Source: Allolobophora icterica (Eukaryota > Annelida > Clitellata > Crassiclitellata > Lumbricidae). From it: a DNA stretch of 64,000 nt. Shown here in pieces: positions 48,366-58,858 of this stretch. Under the pieces are notes generated by a model. It worked only from the letters and a program-made list of their open reading frames with translations, was not told the DNA's origin and did no database searches. A program made the translations under genes and the position numbers. Each line of letters starts with the position of its first letter. Position 1 is the stretch's first letter. Location: assembly GCA_963556255.1 (NCBI GenBank), contig OY744613.1:51870949-51934948 (forward strand), read 5' to 3'.

Positions 48366-48889
48366 AACCGAAAATTTTGTTTTATTTAAATGAAAATAGA
48401 GTTATTAGTTTTAAATTATTCTGTTTTCCAATACTCTGCTAATTAGTGACAGTGTTTTTGTTACATTAGTTGCATACAATAGAGATAATATTATGTTTCT
48501 CCACAGAACTTGGGTAAATGCATTTTGGTGTATTCCTGCTGACAATAATTTTATTGGCATCTGTTTAGTTTTATAGAGTGAAAAATACTTTAATTTTATT
48601 AAATGTTTAGGACGCCAAGTCCATTGCATGAACATATCCCTCATTTGTAAGAATGATGCAGAATACACCAAGGTCAGAGTTGATCATACTACAAGAAAAT
48701 ATTTACTTAAAGATATATACTTAAAGAATAAAATGACATCCAGAGATATTTACACTAGATTCTGAACCCAAGTTTCTCTCATTCTTGAGTGTTCATTCCA
48801 GAAAAGATGCATGGTCAACCCTGTATTGAAAACTAAATCTTCCAGAATTGTCCAGATAAATATTTATTATTGTATTCTAAATAAACATT
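48366..48889. other. 3' flank of array copy 4
   Basis: Matches the 3' flanks of copies 1-3. No other gene seen. Confidence 0.4.
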
Positions 48890-49170
48890 TATAAAGCGCC
48901 TATAGATACCGCCGAACCAAAACATAGACCCTATAAGCAATGCGCTGCGACTAGGGGAGCCAGTGGAGCACCTCCCGCATGTACTCCGACACTCGGCCAA
49001 ACTTGAGGATGCGATCCAACAGCAGGGCAGCCGTGCGTAGGATCCAATTGAGACACCTCAATCGGGAGGTTGGGAGCCCATCATATATTGCGCTACAATA
49101 ATCGAGGCGGGAGACCACAAAAGCTCTTAGGTACACAAAAGCTACAACCACTACTACATTGTACGGCATC
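48890..49170 (-). mobile_element. CR1/L2-like LINE 3' fragment
   Basis: The minus strand encodes RAFVVSRLDYCSAIYDGLP and, further on, EVLHWLP, the post-RT region of CR1/L2-type elements. The left end has TATAAAGCGCC, as in other LINE 3' ends here. Truncated on both sides of coding. Confidence 0.7.
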
Positions 49171-49629
49171 CTATGAGTAAGACTGCTTTATTAAGGCAGT
49201 CTTATACATGTAGATATAAATTACATTTTATTGTATGAATCCGGAAAGCCATACACTTAGTGCCTGACTGACGATAACTGATTTTCGTACAGAGCCCTCT
49301 TGAACTTTTAAAGGAAAGCGAGTATAATCACGTATTCACTGTATTTTATTTTAAGTAGCGCTCGTAAATAGGCTGGTACCCTGCGCTTGGCCTTCGAGTG
49401 GCGCTATAGAAGTTTGGAGGTTACGACTACGAGTACATATTTCGTATTTTTGACTACATTATTGCACAGTACGTGTGCTTTAAAGTAATCATGTTAGGTG
49501 TATAGGCCTACATATTAGTATAATGTTCATAAAATTTAATCGGAAGAGGGGAGTGGAACAGCCTGCAATCCAACTTCTTTTTATTTTTCCTTTCAGTTCC
49601 ACGCCATTTTAGAGATCTTCACAGAGTTT
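49171..49629. other. No gene seen
   Basis: Array-unit DNA related to 41640-41800 and 36470-36620, with no ORF of note. Confidence 0.35.
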
Positions 49630-49983
49630 CCAGGGCCGCCGACAGAAATTCCGGGCCCCTAGGCAGAGCAGTCGCGGGCCCCTAGGCAGAGTAATCGTGG
49701 GCCCTTAAGCAGAGCAGTCACGGGCCTCTAGACTATGTTTAGGCATTATAATATATATATAATTTCGTACACCTATGATTTTATTCAGATGCTTATAGTT
49801 TAAAGTAGGCCCTAATTGTAGTTAAGCGTCAGATAATATATTTAAAGGGCATAAATCATACACTTTGTATAACTGATTATAATATTTTTTCATAAGTTGA
49901 TTGCGGGCCCGACCCGGGCCCCTAAAAAATCGCCGGGCCCCTGGGCATTTGCCCCGCTTGCCCCTCCCTCTCGGCGGGCCTGG
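49630..49983. mobile_element. Short TIR element with GGGCCCCTAGGCAGAG repeats
   Basis: Ends are CCAGGGCCGCCGACAG and, inverted, CCAGGCCCGCCGAGAG. Near the left end, about four tandem units of roughly 23 bp (GGGCCCCTAGGCAGAGCAGT) are seen, and the right end is rich in GGGCCCC. It is probably a non-autonomous hAT-like element. No target duplication was found. Confidence 0.6.
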
Positions 49984-51031
49984 ATATGACTTGGTATTAT
50001 CTTCAGTTTCTCTTTTTTTCACGTCAATAAAGTTTCTTCCCGTAAAATTATAAATACTTGCCCACGATCGTCTGCAAATTTTTAATCCATTTCACGGGAC
50101 GTTAACCGCCTCCTAAGCAGCTGCCTTCTCTCTCTGGCAACCGAACGCTGGACAACCCATCTGCTTTGACGTAGCGCTCGTGAATTTGTCGGTGTCTGCC
50201 TTTAGCTTTAAAGTACCGTGTTAGAAATATGGTACTTATTAGTAGTATTAGATGAAGATTTTTACAAACTACTCGAGTGTGACAAACGCTAGAAAAGAGT
50301 ATTTGACTAAACTTTTGGCAGGTAAATAAGTGAAAAAGGAGTAAAGCACATATCGGTTTATTTGTGATCGATTGTCATAGTTTAAGAGAGTTAAACTTTT
50401 TTTACACACTGGCAATTATTATTGTTTGGAAGACTCCGTTTAAATGCGGCAGTTGTGCTAATGTTCTGGCCAAATGAGCCTTCAGTTTAGAAAAAATGCT
50501 CCTGCAGTGTCGAGCGAATATGCTGTTTATCTTTAATTGTTAAATATCGTATTTGTTTGAGCAATACATAGCGTTTTGATGCTTTAAGCCTTTGGAAATT
50601 TGAAAACCTACACAGTTTAAATTTAATTCCTTTTTTTATCTTTTAAAATAATATGTTGTCTTGCAGCATTTCTATCTACATATTGCAAACGTGTAGAATT
50701 TCAGGGAAAATCTGTGAAATTTGTTTTATGAATTACAATTTTTTCATGCTAATTTTTTTAACAGGAACTGCTTTCACTGACAGTAATAAATATCTTATCT
50801 CTAAATGAATTGTGAAGAATCACAGCCTGAGAACTTGAAGAAAGTTTCAGAAATACAAGAACATCGACACAAATTGTGCATCATTGGTTCTCAGAAAATT
50901 TCTGTTACACAAAATAAAATTCTGCGTACAGAAGTTCAAGTCAATGAGGTAGAATATACTTTGCCTACACTGCAATTAGATGTCATATCAGGTAAAAACC
51001 AAACACTGTACCATTCAAGATAACTATTTGC
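49984..51031. other. 5' flank of array copy 5
   Basis: TTACTTGCCCACGATCGTCT module variant near 50056; acceptor-like TTTTTTTAACAG ending at 50764. A short ORF at 50805-51023 precedes the gene but ends at a stop before the main frame and is closed earlier in the other copies. Confidence 0.45.
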
Positions 51032-52480
51032 ATGACATACAGTCCAAAGGCATCAAATTTATCCCACAAATTTAACGTGGGTTCCATGGATGAAGAACAA
51101 GATTTTTATCAATCAGAAATGTCAGTGGAATGCCACAAAGATACAACAAGAGACCTTGTGGCAACACATGCAGATGAAAAACCATACAAATGTGAATTAT
51201 GTGGGAAAAAATTTGCAAGAAGAGGTAAACTGGAACGCCACATGAGAACACACACTGGGGAAAGACCATACAAGTGTGATTTATGTAGTAAGGCTTTTGC
51301 AAATAAGAGTGACCTCATGAGACATTCGAACTCATACTGGAGAGAAACTACATGAATGTAAAATATGTCACAAATCATTTACAGGCAGTTATCATATGAG
51401 AACTCACACTGGAGAGAAACCATATAAATGCGGAATATGTGGAAAAGTGTTTGCAAGAAGCGATAAGCTAAAATATCACACACAAACCCATAGTGCAGAA
51501 AAAACAAAGACATGTGACTTATGTAGTGTTGCATTTGAATCATCTACTGAGCTAAAGAAACATCAAAGCATGCATTCAGGAAAGAAGTTACCTGAATGCC
51601 AGTTTTGTCTCAAAGTGTTTCTACGATCTGGTACTTTGAATAAGCATGTAAGAACTCACACTGGAGAAAAACCCTACAAATGTCAATTGTGTGACAGATG
51701 CTTTGCACAGTTGGAATGGTTGAAACTCCACATGAGAACACACACTGGGGAAAGACTGGGGAAAGACACAAGTGTAAGTTATGTGACAAGGCTTTTGCAC
51801 ATAAGAGAGACCTCGTGAGGCATTCGAAGACTCATAATGGAGAGAAACCACATGAATGTAAAGTTTGTCACAAATCGTTTACAAGCAGTAGTCATTTGAC
51901 TGGCCATATGAGAACCCACACTGGAGAGAAGCCATACAAATGTCTACTATGTGACAAATCATTTGCATGGAGTACTAATTTGAACAACCATATTAAAACA
52001 CACACTGGTGAGAAACCATTTAAGTGTGAATTGTGCGACAAGTCTTTTGCACTGAAGGCTGATCTGATTAGACATTCAAAAATCCATAATGGAGAGAAAC
52101 CATACAAATGTGACTTATGTCCTAAAACATTTCTACGAATTGATAATTTCAATAGCCATATGCGAACCCACTCTGGAAAGAAGCTTACAACTTAGAACTT
52201 GATCTGCAGAACCATTCAGAAACCCTCAACGTAGAGAAAACTTTCACAGATGTGTTGAGCAAACTGATGGTTTGAGTGACGAAGTGAAAACTCATACAAG
52301 AGAAAAGTAAAATCTGGAAGTTTAAAAAAATATCAGAATTCATCTGTTGTTGGTACTGAACCATTTCCTGTGAACCATTTGGATGTGTAATCTCCAAAGA
52401 ACTGTTGGAAACAGAAAGTAACTTATGGGTTACTGTTTTCATTGTGTGAGGATGATTTTGATGAGCTGATTGAAAACTAG
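51032..52480 (+). pseudogene. C2H2 zinc-finger pseudogene (array copy 5)
   Basis: The start (MTYSPKASN...MDEEQDF) and two fingers are followed by a two-base deletion near 51331 and a stop at 51353. Four or more fingers continue in a second frame (to about 51750), where a partial repeat of GGGGAAAGA shifts the frame back to the first. Five further fingers run to a stop at 52195. The conserved C-terminal module (about 52370-52480) has lost its second Cys and the His-Cys part and has stops. It includes the four-residue-short finger ([14 protein letters not shown]) shared with copies 1 and 2. It is clearly non-functional as a full-length gene. Confidence 0.88.
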
Positions 52481-52888
52481 CGGCTGAATAGTGTAATACA
52501 TAAATAAAAATGTTAGTCTCAAAATGAAACTCATTTGGTACTTAAGAAATGACAGTCTGCGTTGTTGTCTCCTTACACTACAGCTATTGGTTTATGCACA
52601 GAAGTTTAATGATTTCAGTTAAGACGTTTATGACATTTTCCTATTAAGTTCAGTATTATGTGAATTCATTTTGCTCAGATGGAAAACATTCACAATGGCT
52701 GAGTATCTGACAAGTGTATCATGTTGTGCCTTATTTTGTTTGATTGGCCGATACGTGGAAAAGAGGAAGTCAACTTAGTACAATGAAATTATTCTCTATT
52801 GATTGTCTATGTTTCTGATATAATCCTGATATCTTCAAGAAGTATAATTTTTATGTTGATGTCAATCCTTTGATCATGTTGAGACACT
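52481..52888. other. 3' flank of array copy 5
   Basis: AT-rich, no gene seen. A short CTAT tetranucleotide run starts near 52892. Confidence 0.35.
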
Positions 52889-53095
52889 AAATCTATCTAT
52901 CTATCTATAATGAACTTCTATAGCGCCCCTTCAAGAAATCTACTCAGTGGCGCTCCCGACCCAGGCCCGGTCAAAAAGAAAGGTCTTAAGAAGGCCATAG
53001 AAAGTACCTGAGAGGTCTCTAGGGAGAGAGCGAAGGGAAAGAGGGAGGTCGTTCCAAGCGTTCTAAAGCTACTGGGAGAGCCATGCAGCTTGTCG
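52889..53095 (-). mobile_element. CR1/L2-like LINE 3' tip
   Basis: CTAT-type tail, then TATAGCGCC and CTACTCAGTGGCGCTCCCGA, similar to the 3' end of the LINE at 2650-2720. Only about 200 bp remain. Confidence 0.6.
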
Positions 53096-53380
53096 TTTAA
53101 GTGTAAATTTCTTGATATTTAGGAAACCAATAGGTTATCATTCTCGCTGAGAATTTAGAGTATTTAATGTTATGTGTGGCTTTTCATAAATAAATCCGCG
53201 TTTTATTTCCATTACTTGATGTTTATTTATTGCACTTGTTTGTTTTAGTTATCGTCAAAAATTTGCTGATGCAATTTGAAGAAATTTCATTTGGTTGTGG
53301 TGAAAGAACGATAATAATGACTGTTCTCTACCCTATCATCGTATTTACCTATTAACTCTGCTTCAGTTTACTACTCACTT

Positions 53381-53880
53381 TAACCCTCGAATGCCCAAGG
53401 GGGGGGGGGTCCGACCGGACCCCAGACCCGCTTTTCACGGATAACTTTAGAACGGCTACGAAATTGTAGAAATGCTTTTAGGACATCCTAAAGCATTCAA
53501 TTGGGCTTCGTATGTTATATTTTGCGTGATTATACTACCACCCTGTAGCCCACAACCATAGCATATACCAAGGACACCCCCAACATATGCGGCTGATGGT
53601 CATACTGGCATATAGTTTGCCAACCCAGAAATACATTATTTTAACGCACGTTATTGTGAAATACCATATATCAGTCGATTGCAAATTGAATTTGGATTAT
53701 AAGAAGCCGAATCCCGTTAAACTATTCCATTCCTGTACCCCACAACCATAGCATATACCAAGGATACCCCAAGATATGCGGCTGGTGGTCATACTGGCAT
53801 ATGGTTTACCAACCCAGAAATAAACTTTTAGCGCAAGTTTTTGTAATATACCATGTATCAGTCGAATGCAAATTGAATTT
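53381..53880 (+). repeat. Dispersed repeat (CCCTCGAATGCCCAAG family), internally duplicated
   Basis: Starts TTTAACCCTCGAATGCCCAA and continues GACCGGACCCC...CGCTTTT, as at 21588 and near position 1. A unit of about 193 bp (from CACAACCATAGCATATACC to AAATTGAATTTGGA) is present twice in tandem, near 53550 and near 53743. The TTAA-CCCT start resembles a piggyBac-type end, but no inverted partner was identified. Confidence 0.7.
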
Positions 53881-53883
53881 GGA

Positions 53884-54345
53884 ATAGGAGGATGGAAATT
53901 AGGGAGAAGGAAAATTAGGAAGAGGAGGAGGTACAGAACGAGGGAGCTTAGCAAGGGGAAGGAGGAGGAGGAATAGGAGGAAATTAGAAAGAGGAAGGAG
54001 GAAGAATTGGAGGAGGGAAATTCGGAAGGAGGAAGAGGAGGAATAGGTGGATGAAAATTTGCAAGGGTAATGAGGAGGAGGAGGAGGAAGAGAAGGAGGA
54101 CATTGGGAAGAGGATGAGAAAAAGTAGGAAGAGGAACACGAGGAATAAGAGGAGACCAATTAGGATGAGAAATAGGAGTCCAAGGAATAGGAGGAAGAGT
54201 AGCAGGATAAATAGCGGGGAATAGTAATGAATGCAGGGAATGGGGATTGGAGATGGGAAATAGGAGGAATGAGGAGGATGCCAAGGAGTGCAGGAGGAGG
54301 ATGGGGAATAGGAGGAAGAGGGAGAAGGTAAGTCTGATGCAAGTG
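53884..54345. repeat. GA-rich (GGA)n-like low-complexity tract
   Basis: Purine-rich on the plus strand, dominated by GGAGGA, GGAATAGG and AGGAGGAAG words. The long minus-strand Pro/Leu/Ser ORFs (for example 53697-54362) are artefacts of this composition. Confidence 0.9.
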
Positions 54346-54778
54346 TGGCGGACAGGCCACAAGCCTTGAATGTAGGTTGTTTTATTAATAATAGCTGTCT
54401 TGTTGACGCGTTACCCGGTGAAATAATGCATCAGAGGGCACCCGCGGCCGATGCGTAGATGGTAGCGCTAGCGTGATATAATAATGACCAATATTTAAGT
54501 TTTAGCTTATTTTTGCCATTTAAGCAATTCAGATTATTATTTAGAATAATATTATACGCTTTCAGGTCCAATAAATAAGGCCTAAAGCTAGGGCGGCGCT
54601 TATTATCATAGGTTGATTTCGATACCTTAGACACCTGTATTTGAGAAGGTGTGTGTGAACTGAGTTTCGTGTACAGTCTTACAGTGCGAGATATTAGCGT
54701 ATATATTTAGTGCGCTTACTTTAGTTTCACGTGTATATGTATATATGATAAATGCATAACGTTTAATTGTACTGTCTT
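54346..54778. other. No gene seen
   Basis: Intermediate composition between the GA tract and the Polinton. No ORF or known repeat was recognised. Confidence 0.4.
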
Positions 54779-55105
54779 AGTAGATGTACATTACGGGGTT
54801 TGGCGCAGCACCTCACTATTCTATCAAATTTGTCAGGGGATGGTCTCCACCCCCACATTTTTTTTGTCCCCATTTAGTGTACGAATTGCGCCACCAAAAA
54901 ACCTGCCAGCCAAAACAAAAAAAGGATCGTGAATTGCATAACACATCAAACCGTAAAAGTGTCGTTTGCTGCCGGCCGAGACCCTCCCACGAGGCCGGCC
55001 CAAACCATTGGAGTGTGCCAGTAAAAATTATAGCCCACTAATCGTACGGCGGTGGTGCGCTAGGAATAACGGTCTCACTACTCCAACCACCTACGATGAA
55101 AATTT

Positions 55106-55711
55106 TTATATCGCGGTTCGCGGAGAAGACCCAGCGCTGGTTAGTTTCTTGATTAGTTCTGCCACCATCTGGTCTTTGCTTTGACTCGGCAACTCTTTTT
55201 TTCCATTCTTGCTTTGTATATCACGTTTCATCGTTCTATATTTCTCCTCCTCTCCCAAAATAAGCTTATACTCTTCATCGCTAATAGCCGTGTCTTCCAA
55301 CGCCTTAGAAATGTGGTCATGAACTGTGTTTAGTTTACTTTCCGCCAAAATACAAATTTCGTCGTGTTTTGAAGCTTTAGCAACAAAACTTCTACTGACA
55401 ACATTTCCAATAATATCCAGAAAACTCGTCGCTATGGCCAAACTCTCCAGAACAATACCAGGAATAAAACCAATACCAGTGGCTAACATAGCTGCCCCAC
55501 CCACCCCAGTTCCAAGACTAACTATAGCAAGGCCGGCCGAGGCCCCATTAGCCACATCTACAACCCTCTTATACTTTTTGCACAGTTGTCCTCGACTTAT
55601 CGCCTCAGATCTCAGGAATGCTTCTACTTCACCAATCTTCTGCAGACGAAAAGTCTGCGACTTCGTGTCTGACGAAATTGTCGGCTCCGTAAGCGTTGGA
55701 TACAAAGCCAT
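55106..55711 (-). CDS. Polinton-associated protein with hydrophobic helical hairpin
   Basis: 201 residues from ATG 55711. Residues about 52-105 form two Gly/Ala-rich hydrophobic segments (GLAIVSLGTGVGGAAMLAT, then PGIVLESLAIATSFLDIIG), which could form a membrane hairpin. The C-terminal half is charged and helical, with ISDEEYKLILGEEEKY. I recognise this as a type of ORF often found next to Polinton capsid genes, from memory only; its function is unknown. It is the leftmost gene of the element. A TATAAA word lies just upstream of the ATG. It could also act in membrane or host interactions, but nothing here shows that. Confidence 0.7.
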   Translation of the reverse strand: MALYPTLTEPTISSDTKSQTFRLQKIGEVEAFLRSEAISRGQLCKKYKRVVDVANGASAGLAIVSLGTGVGGAAMLATGIGFIPGIVLESLAIATSFLDIIGNVVSRSFVAKASKHDEICILAESKLNTVHDHISKALEDTAISDEEYKLILGEEEKYRTMKRDIQSKNGKKELPSQSKDQMVAELIKKLTSAGSSPRTAI

Positions 55712-55719
55712 TGTTTTTT

Positions 55720-56274
55720 TTATAGTTGCTCTATTAGTAAAGTTACGTTTAAGTCGATAGATGAAGTACTTTCAACGCCTCTCTTTTTTCCTTCAATTCG
55801 GAAACTCGTTTGTCCTGGAACGAATATTGCCCTAGCCGCATCAAATTGTCCACTTGAAATGTCGACCGTACGATCGATACTACCACCAGCAGCTGCCGGT
55901 GCTATAACGCGAACTGTTGCATCACCACCGCAAACACCAAAGACTGTTAGCTTCCAGAACCCGCACTCTAACGAAACCCCCTCATTGGTGGTTTGCAAAC
56001 TTATACACGGAAAACGCGCAGCGGTCAATGGAAGAGTTTGCCACGCACTGGTGGTTACCGTTCCAGCCGCCGTATAGATATCGCGGCTGTGGTAATCGTC
56101 CGACACGAAGTCGATGTGCTGTTGAGGCACCGCGGTCAATAGCTCTGCGGTGGGCTTCGGGATGTCGTACCCCCAGTGGCCTACATCACCTAGACTGTCT
56201 ATGCTGTATTTACACATGTCTATTTCTCCGTGTTGACGGAGATACCCCCGAATCTTGTAGTGCGTGTCAGACAT
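55720..56274 (-). CDS. Polinton protein of unknown function, probable beta-rich C-terminus
   Basis: 184 residues from ATG 56274, ending 8 bases before the next gene's start. The N-terminal third (GEIDMCKYSIDSLGDVGHWG) is polar. The rest alternates hydrophobic and polar residues with many Thr, Ser and Gly, suggesting a beta sandwich (FGVCGGDATVRVIAPAAAGG, TSFRIEGKKRG). No signal peptide or membrane segment. It sits between the fibre gene and the hydrophobic-hairpin gene. It might be a capsid decoration or fibre-associated protein, but that is a position-based guess. I do not recognise a named family. Confidence 0.65.
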   Translation of the reverse strand: MSDTHYKIRGYLRQHGEIDMCKYSIDSLGDVGHWGYDIPKPTAELLTAVPQQHIDFVSDDYHSRDIYTAAGTVTTSAWQTLPLTAARFPCISLQTTNEGVSLECGFWKLTVFGVCGGDATVRVIAPAAAGGSIDRTVDISSGQFDAARAIFVPGQTSFRIEGKKRGVESTSSIDLNVTLLIEQL

Positions 56275-56280
56275 ATTTTT

Positions 56281-58449
56281 CTATACTACTGACTGTCCCC
56301 CATGTCTAAAATATGTATAGATCTGGAAGTGGGATATTCCAAAAGTACCTTGTGTTGGGCTGGTGGCCGAGACTACCAGCTTGAATTTTTTGAATACTGT
56401 GTCAGCAGTGAAGGTGAACTCTTGTGCAGAATTAGTCAATGTGACAGTGGAGGAAATGAGAGGACTGCGTGTCATTCCTGCTTCAAGAGGGATGAGTGGA
56501 ATCCCATGGAATGACCAAGACGTGATACGTGGTGCAGTAGGACTAGATCCCCCAGCCAGACTAACCTTCCATACTCGCACAGGCGTCGGGCATTCAATCT
56601 GTAACCAAGTCCCCGCCAGCCATTCTCTCGAAGTGGACGCTGTCTTCCACTCACCTCTCACACCCGAGTTGAATGCCATATGAGGCGGGTTAGTGGGTAA
56701 AGATTCGTTGGCTGAGGCAATAAAACCCGTTTCGGAAACGTTTCTGGATAGGGGCGGAATATGGCCGCTGTAGTTGAGAATCTTGATGTCCGTCGCGTAT
56801 CGCCTTTCATTAGCTATCTCACTGTCTACATACCGCTTGTTAGTCAAGTACCATGGTCCCGAGGGCGGTGTATCATTATTCGTAGTGGCGATGGTGATCA
56901 GCCGCGTCACTTGTTTAAAACTCACAGCGTCGCTATCGGATCCTGAAATTTCTGTTGGGAGCCCAGTCACTCTTTTACCGCCCATAGCCAGATCACCGGT
57001 CATGGTACTGCCGGATTTTAGCACGCAGGCGTTCCTAACGATAATATCTTGCTCGTTGGCATATCTCTTAGCGGCGTCAGCTTTCTGGTCCGCATAGAGT
57101 CTAACGGAAGCTCCAATCTCAGCGTTTTTCACGTCAACGTATCGTTTATTTGTCACATGCAACGGTTCTGTTGGTACTCTATCACTCTTTGTCATGTTGT
57201 CGGCGATCAGCTTCGATACTTGTGCCATACTCGCCGCGTCGCTTTCGGACGTTGCTGCGCCCGTAGGGAGCCCAGTAACTCTATTACCACCCATGGTTAA
57301 ATCACCCGTCATTGCGTCGCCAGCTTTAAGCACGCATGCGCTCCTAACGATAACATCTTGCTCGTTGGCGTACGTCTTAGCAGCTTCAGCTTTCTGGTCC
57401 GCATAGAGTCTAACGGAAGCTCCAATCTCAGCGTTTTTCGCGTCCACATACCGTTTGTTAGTCAAGTACTTTGGCCCAGCCGGCGCCGTATCATTATTCT
57501 TAGTGGCGTTGCTGATCAGCTGCGTCACCTGTTTCAAACTCGCGGCGTCGCTATCGGATCCTGGAATTTCTGTTGGGAGCCCAGTCACTCTTTTGCCACC
57601 CATGGTCAAATCACCAGTCATAGAATCGCCGCTTTTGAGCACATGCCCGCCTCTTACGATAGCATGCTTCTCGTCCACATATCTTCTAGCGGTGGTGACC
57701 TTCTCATCCACGTACTGTCTGTAAGAAGCGTCGCGGGAATCTACATACCGCTTATTCACCACATGCAACGACTCCGTGGGTACTCTATCGAGTTTTACTA
57801 GAGCGCCAGCGACCGCTGTTGACACTTGTTTCCAACTCGCTGCGTCGCTATCGGTTCCTGAAATTTCTGTTGGGAGCCCAGTAACTCGGTGGCCACCCAT
57901 AACTAAACTTCCAGTCATTACACCGCCGGATTTGAGCACGCACGCATTCCTGACGATAACATCTTGCTCGTTAACATAACTTTTAACAATAAGGTCCTTG
58001 TCATCTGCATACCGCCTAACGGAATCTCTCAGCCCCGCATTCTTCTCGTCCGTGTACTGCCTGGCATCGATAAGCTTTTGGTCTGCATGATTTTCGGCTG
58101 CGGTCGCCTTCTGGTCCGCGTATCGTACCACTTGTGCCCAGCTCGCAGCGTCGCTTTCAGACGCACCAGCGTCTGTGGGCAGCCCAGTAACTTTGTGGCC
58201 ACCCATTTTTAGAACACCAGACATCGTTCCACCGGTGATTTGTAAGTTGTCCTGATCTATGATGTCTGCATAAGCCTTTGTCGCGGCGTCTGTTTCCATC
58301 GTGGGCGTTCCCACGTTTGTCAGTCGAAAACCTCCAGCCGACAGAATTCCCATCATGGTATCACCCGCTTTGTGGACGAGCCCAGCGGCGCTTATCTGCC
58401 CCCCTCCCACCCCGCCTCCACCGTCTCTTCCAAATTTATCAACCGGCAT
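56281..58449 (-). CDS. Fibre/spike protein: six tail-fibre-like repeats plus discoidin-like C-terminus
   Basis: 722 residues from ATG 58449, the longest gene seen in the element. After a Gly-rich start, six repeats of roughly 80-100 residues carry the motif MTGxLxMGGxRVTGLPTE followed by SDAASxxQV. Alanine-rich segments between them (YVDEKN, YADQKA) are coiled-coil-like. This resembles repeats in phage tail fibres. Two neighbouring repeats are nearly identical, so the shaft length has changed recently. Residues about 565-722 look like an F5/8-type C (discoidin) beta sandwich (GEWKTAS, GTWLQIECPTPVRVWKVSL, FKKFKLVVS). The likely role is receptor or glycan attachment at the vertices; this is inferred from architecture and position beside capsid genes. 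A TATATAAAA word sits two bases before the ATG. Confidence 0.78.
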   Translation of the reverse strand: MPVDKFGRDGGGGVGGGQISAAGLVHKAGDTMMGILSAGGFRLTNVGTPTMETDAATKAYADIIDQDNLQITGGTMSGVLKMGGHKVTGLPTDAGASESDAASWAQVVRYADQKATAAENHADQKLIDARQYTDEKNAGLRDSVRRYADDKDLIVKSYVNEQDVIVRNACVLKSGGVMTGSLVMGGHRVTGLPTEISGTDSDAASWKQVSTAVAGALVKLDRVPTESLHVVNKRYVDSRDASYRQYVDEKVTTARRYVDEKHAIVRGGHVLKSGDSMTGDLTMGGKRVTGLPTEIPGSDSDAASLKQVTQLISNATKNNDTAPAGPKYLTNKRYVDAKNAEIGASVRLYADQKAEAAKTYANEQDVIVRSACVLKAGDAMTGDLTMGGNRVTGLPTGAATSESDAASMAQVSKLIADNMTKSDRVPTEPLHVTNKRYVDVKNAEIGASVRLYADQKADAAKRYANEQDIIVRNACVLKSGSTMTGDLAMGGKRVTGLPTEISGSDSDAVSFKQVTRLITIATTNNDTPPSGPWYLTNKRYVDSEIANERRYATDIKILNYSGHIPPLSRNVSETGFIASANESLPTNPPHMAFNSGVRGEWKTASTSREWLAGTWLQIECPTPVRVWKVSLAGGSSPTAPRITSWSFHGIPLIPLEAGMTRSPLISSTVTLTNSAQEFTFTADTVFKKFKLVVSATSPTQGTFGISHFQIYTYFRHGGQSVV

Positions 58450-58477
58450 TTTTTATATACAAAAAGGTGACGGAAGT

Positions 58478-58852
58478 CTAACATAAGTCAAGCACGATAT
58501 CTTCAAAATTCTTTCCAGCAGCGAGCTCTATTAGCACGGCTAGGCAGAGATGACCACATACCACATCATCTGGCCCCTGTAGCTGAAATGTTTGTGTTCT
58601 TATAGGATTTTTTAAATATCTAGAAATTTCGAGAGGCGGATCCAGCCCATAACTGTCAAAATAGACGGCCTTTGGTCCATCTATCCAATAGGCGACCCAG
58701 TGAGTACCATCACCAGAACCGGAATCCAGATTAACAACTCCACACTCCTTCTCACGAGCCACGGCGGGCAGACCATCTCGCATGAAAACACCGCGGAAAT
58801 GCGGCAGCGCTCTGGCAACTTTCTCTATGTCAAAGTTGCTCAGCGGTTTTAG
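58478..58852 (-). CDS. Adenain-type maturation cysteine protease (frame has no upstream ATG)
   Basis: Homologue of adenovirus-type endopeptidase, which processes capsid and core proteins during virion maturation. Numbered from the first ATG (58783), the catalytic set is in view: His28 in GDGTHWVAYW, Asp43 in YFDSYG, Gln69 and Cys76 in CGHLC; the Gln-Cys spacing of seven matches adenain. This leaves 101 residues, short for the family. The conserved N-terminal region (FDIEKVARALPHFRGVF) lies upstream of that ATG in the same open frame, back to 58852, with no ATG. The frame meets the end of the PX-like gene in the -1 register at a slippery-type heptamer. The protein is probably made as a frameshift product, or from a non-ATG start. 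Confidence 0.88.
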   Translation of the reverse strand, partial: LKPLSNFDIEKVARALPHFRGVFMRDGLPAVAREKECGVVNLDSGSGDGTHWVAYWIDGPKAVYFDSYGLDPPLEISRYLKNPIRTQTFQLQGPDDVVCGHLCLAVLIELAAGKNFEDIVLDLC

Positions 58853-58858
58853 TTTTTT
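58812..58858 (-). promoter_or_regulatory. Candidate -1 programmed ribosomal frameshift signal
   Basis: On the minus strand, the heptamer A AAA AAC (58858-58852) is in the correct phase of the PX-like frame, directly before its TAA stop. After an 8-base spacer (58851-58844), CTGAGCAACTTT (58843-58832) can pair with AAAGTTGCCAG (58822-58812) around a 9-base loop: 11 base pairs with one bulged A. Slipping back one base enters the protease frame exactly. Heptamer, spacer and hairpin all fit known -1 sites. The alternative is a one-base change in the seven-A run. Confidence 0.6.

Noticed and set aside
50805..51023. 72-codon ORF before array copy 5 as a coding exon
   Set aside because: Ends at a stop before the main frame, and the equivalent frame is closed earlier in other copies; more likely 5' UTR.
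53697..54362. 221-residue Pro/Leu/Ser ORF on the minus strand
   Set aside because: Produced by the GA-rich low-complexity tract; no domain and no conservation expected.
55859..58486. Plus-strand ORFs across the Polinton fibre and neighbouring genes
   Set aside because: Shadows of GC-rich minus-strand genes with repeat structure; no independent motif.
58478..58783. Reading the protease as a truncated 101-residue pseudogene
   Set aside because: All catalytic residues are present and the missing N-terminal part is encoded upstream in the same open frame; only the ATG is absent.
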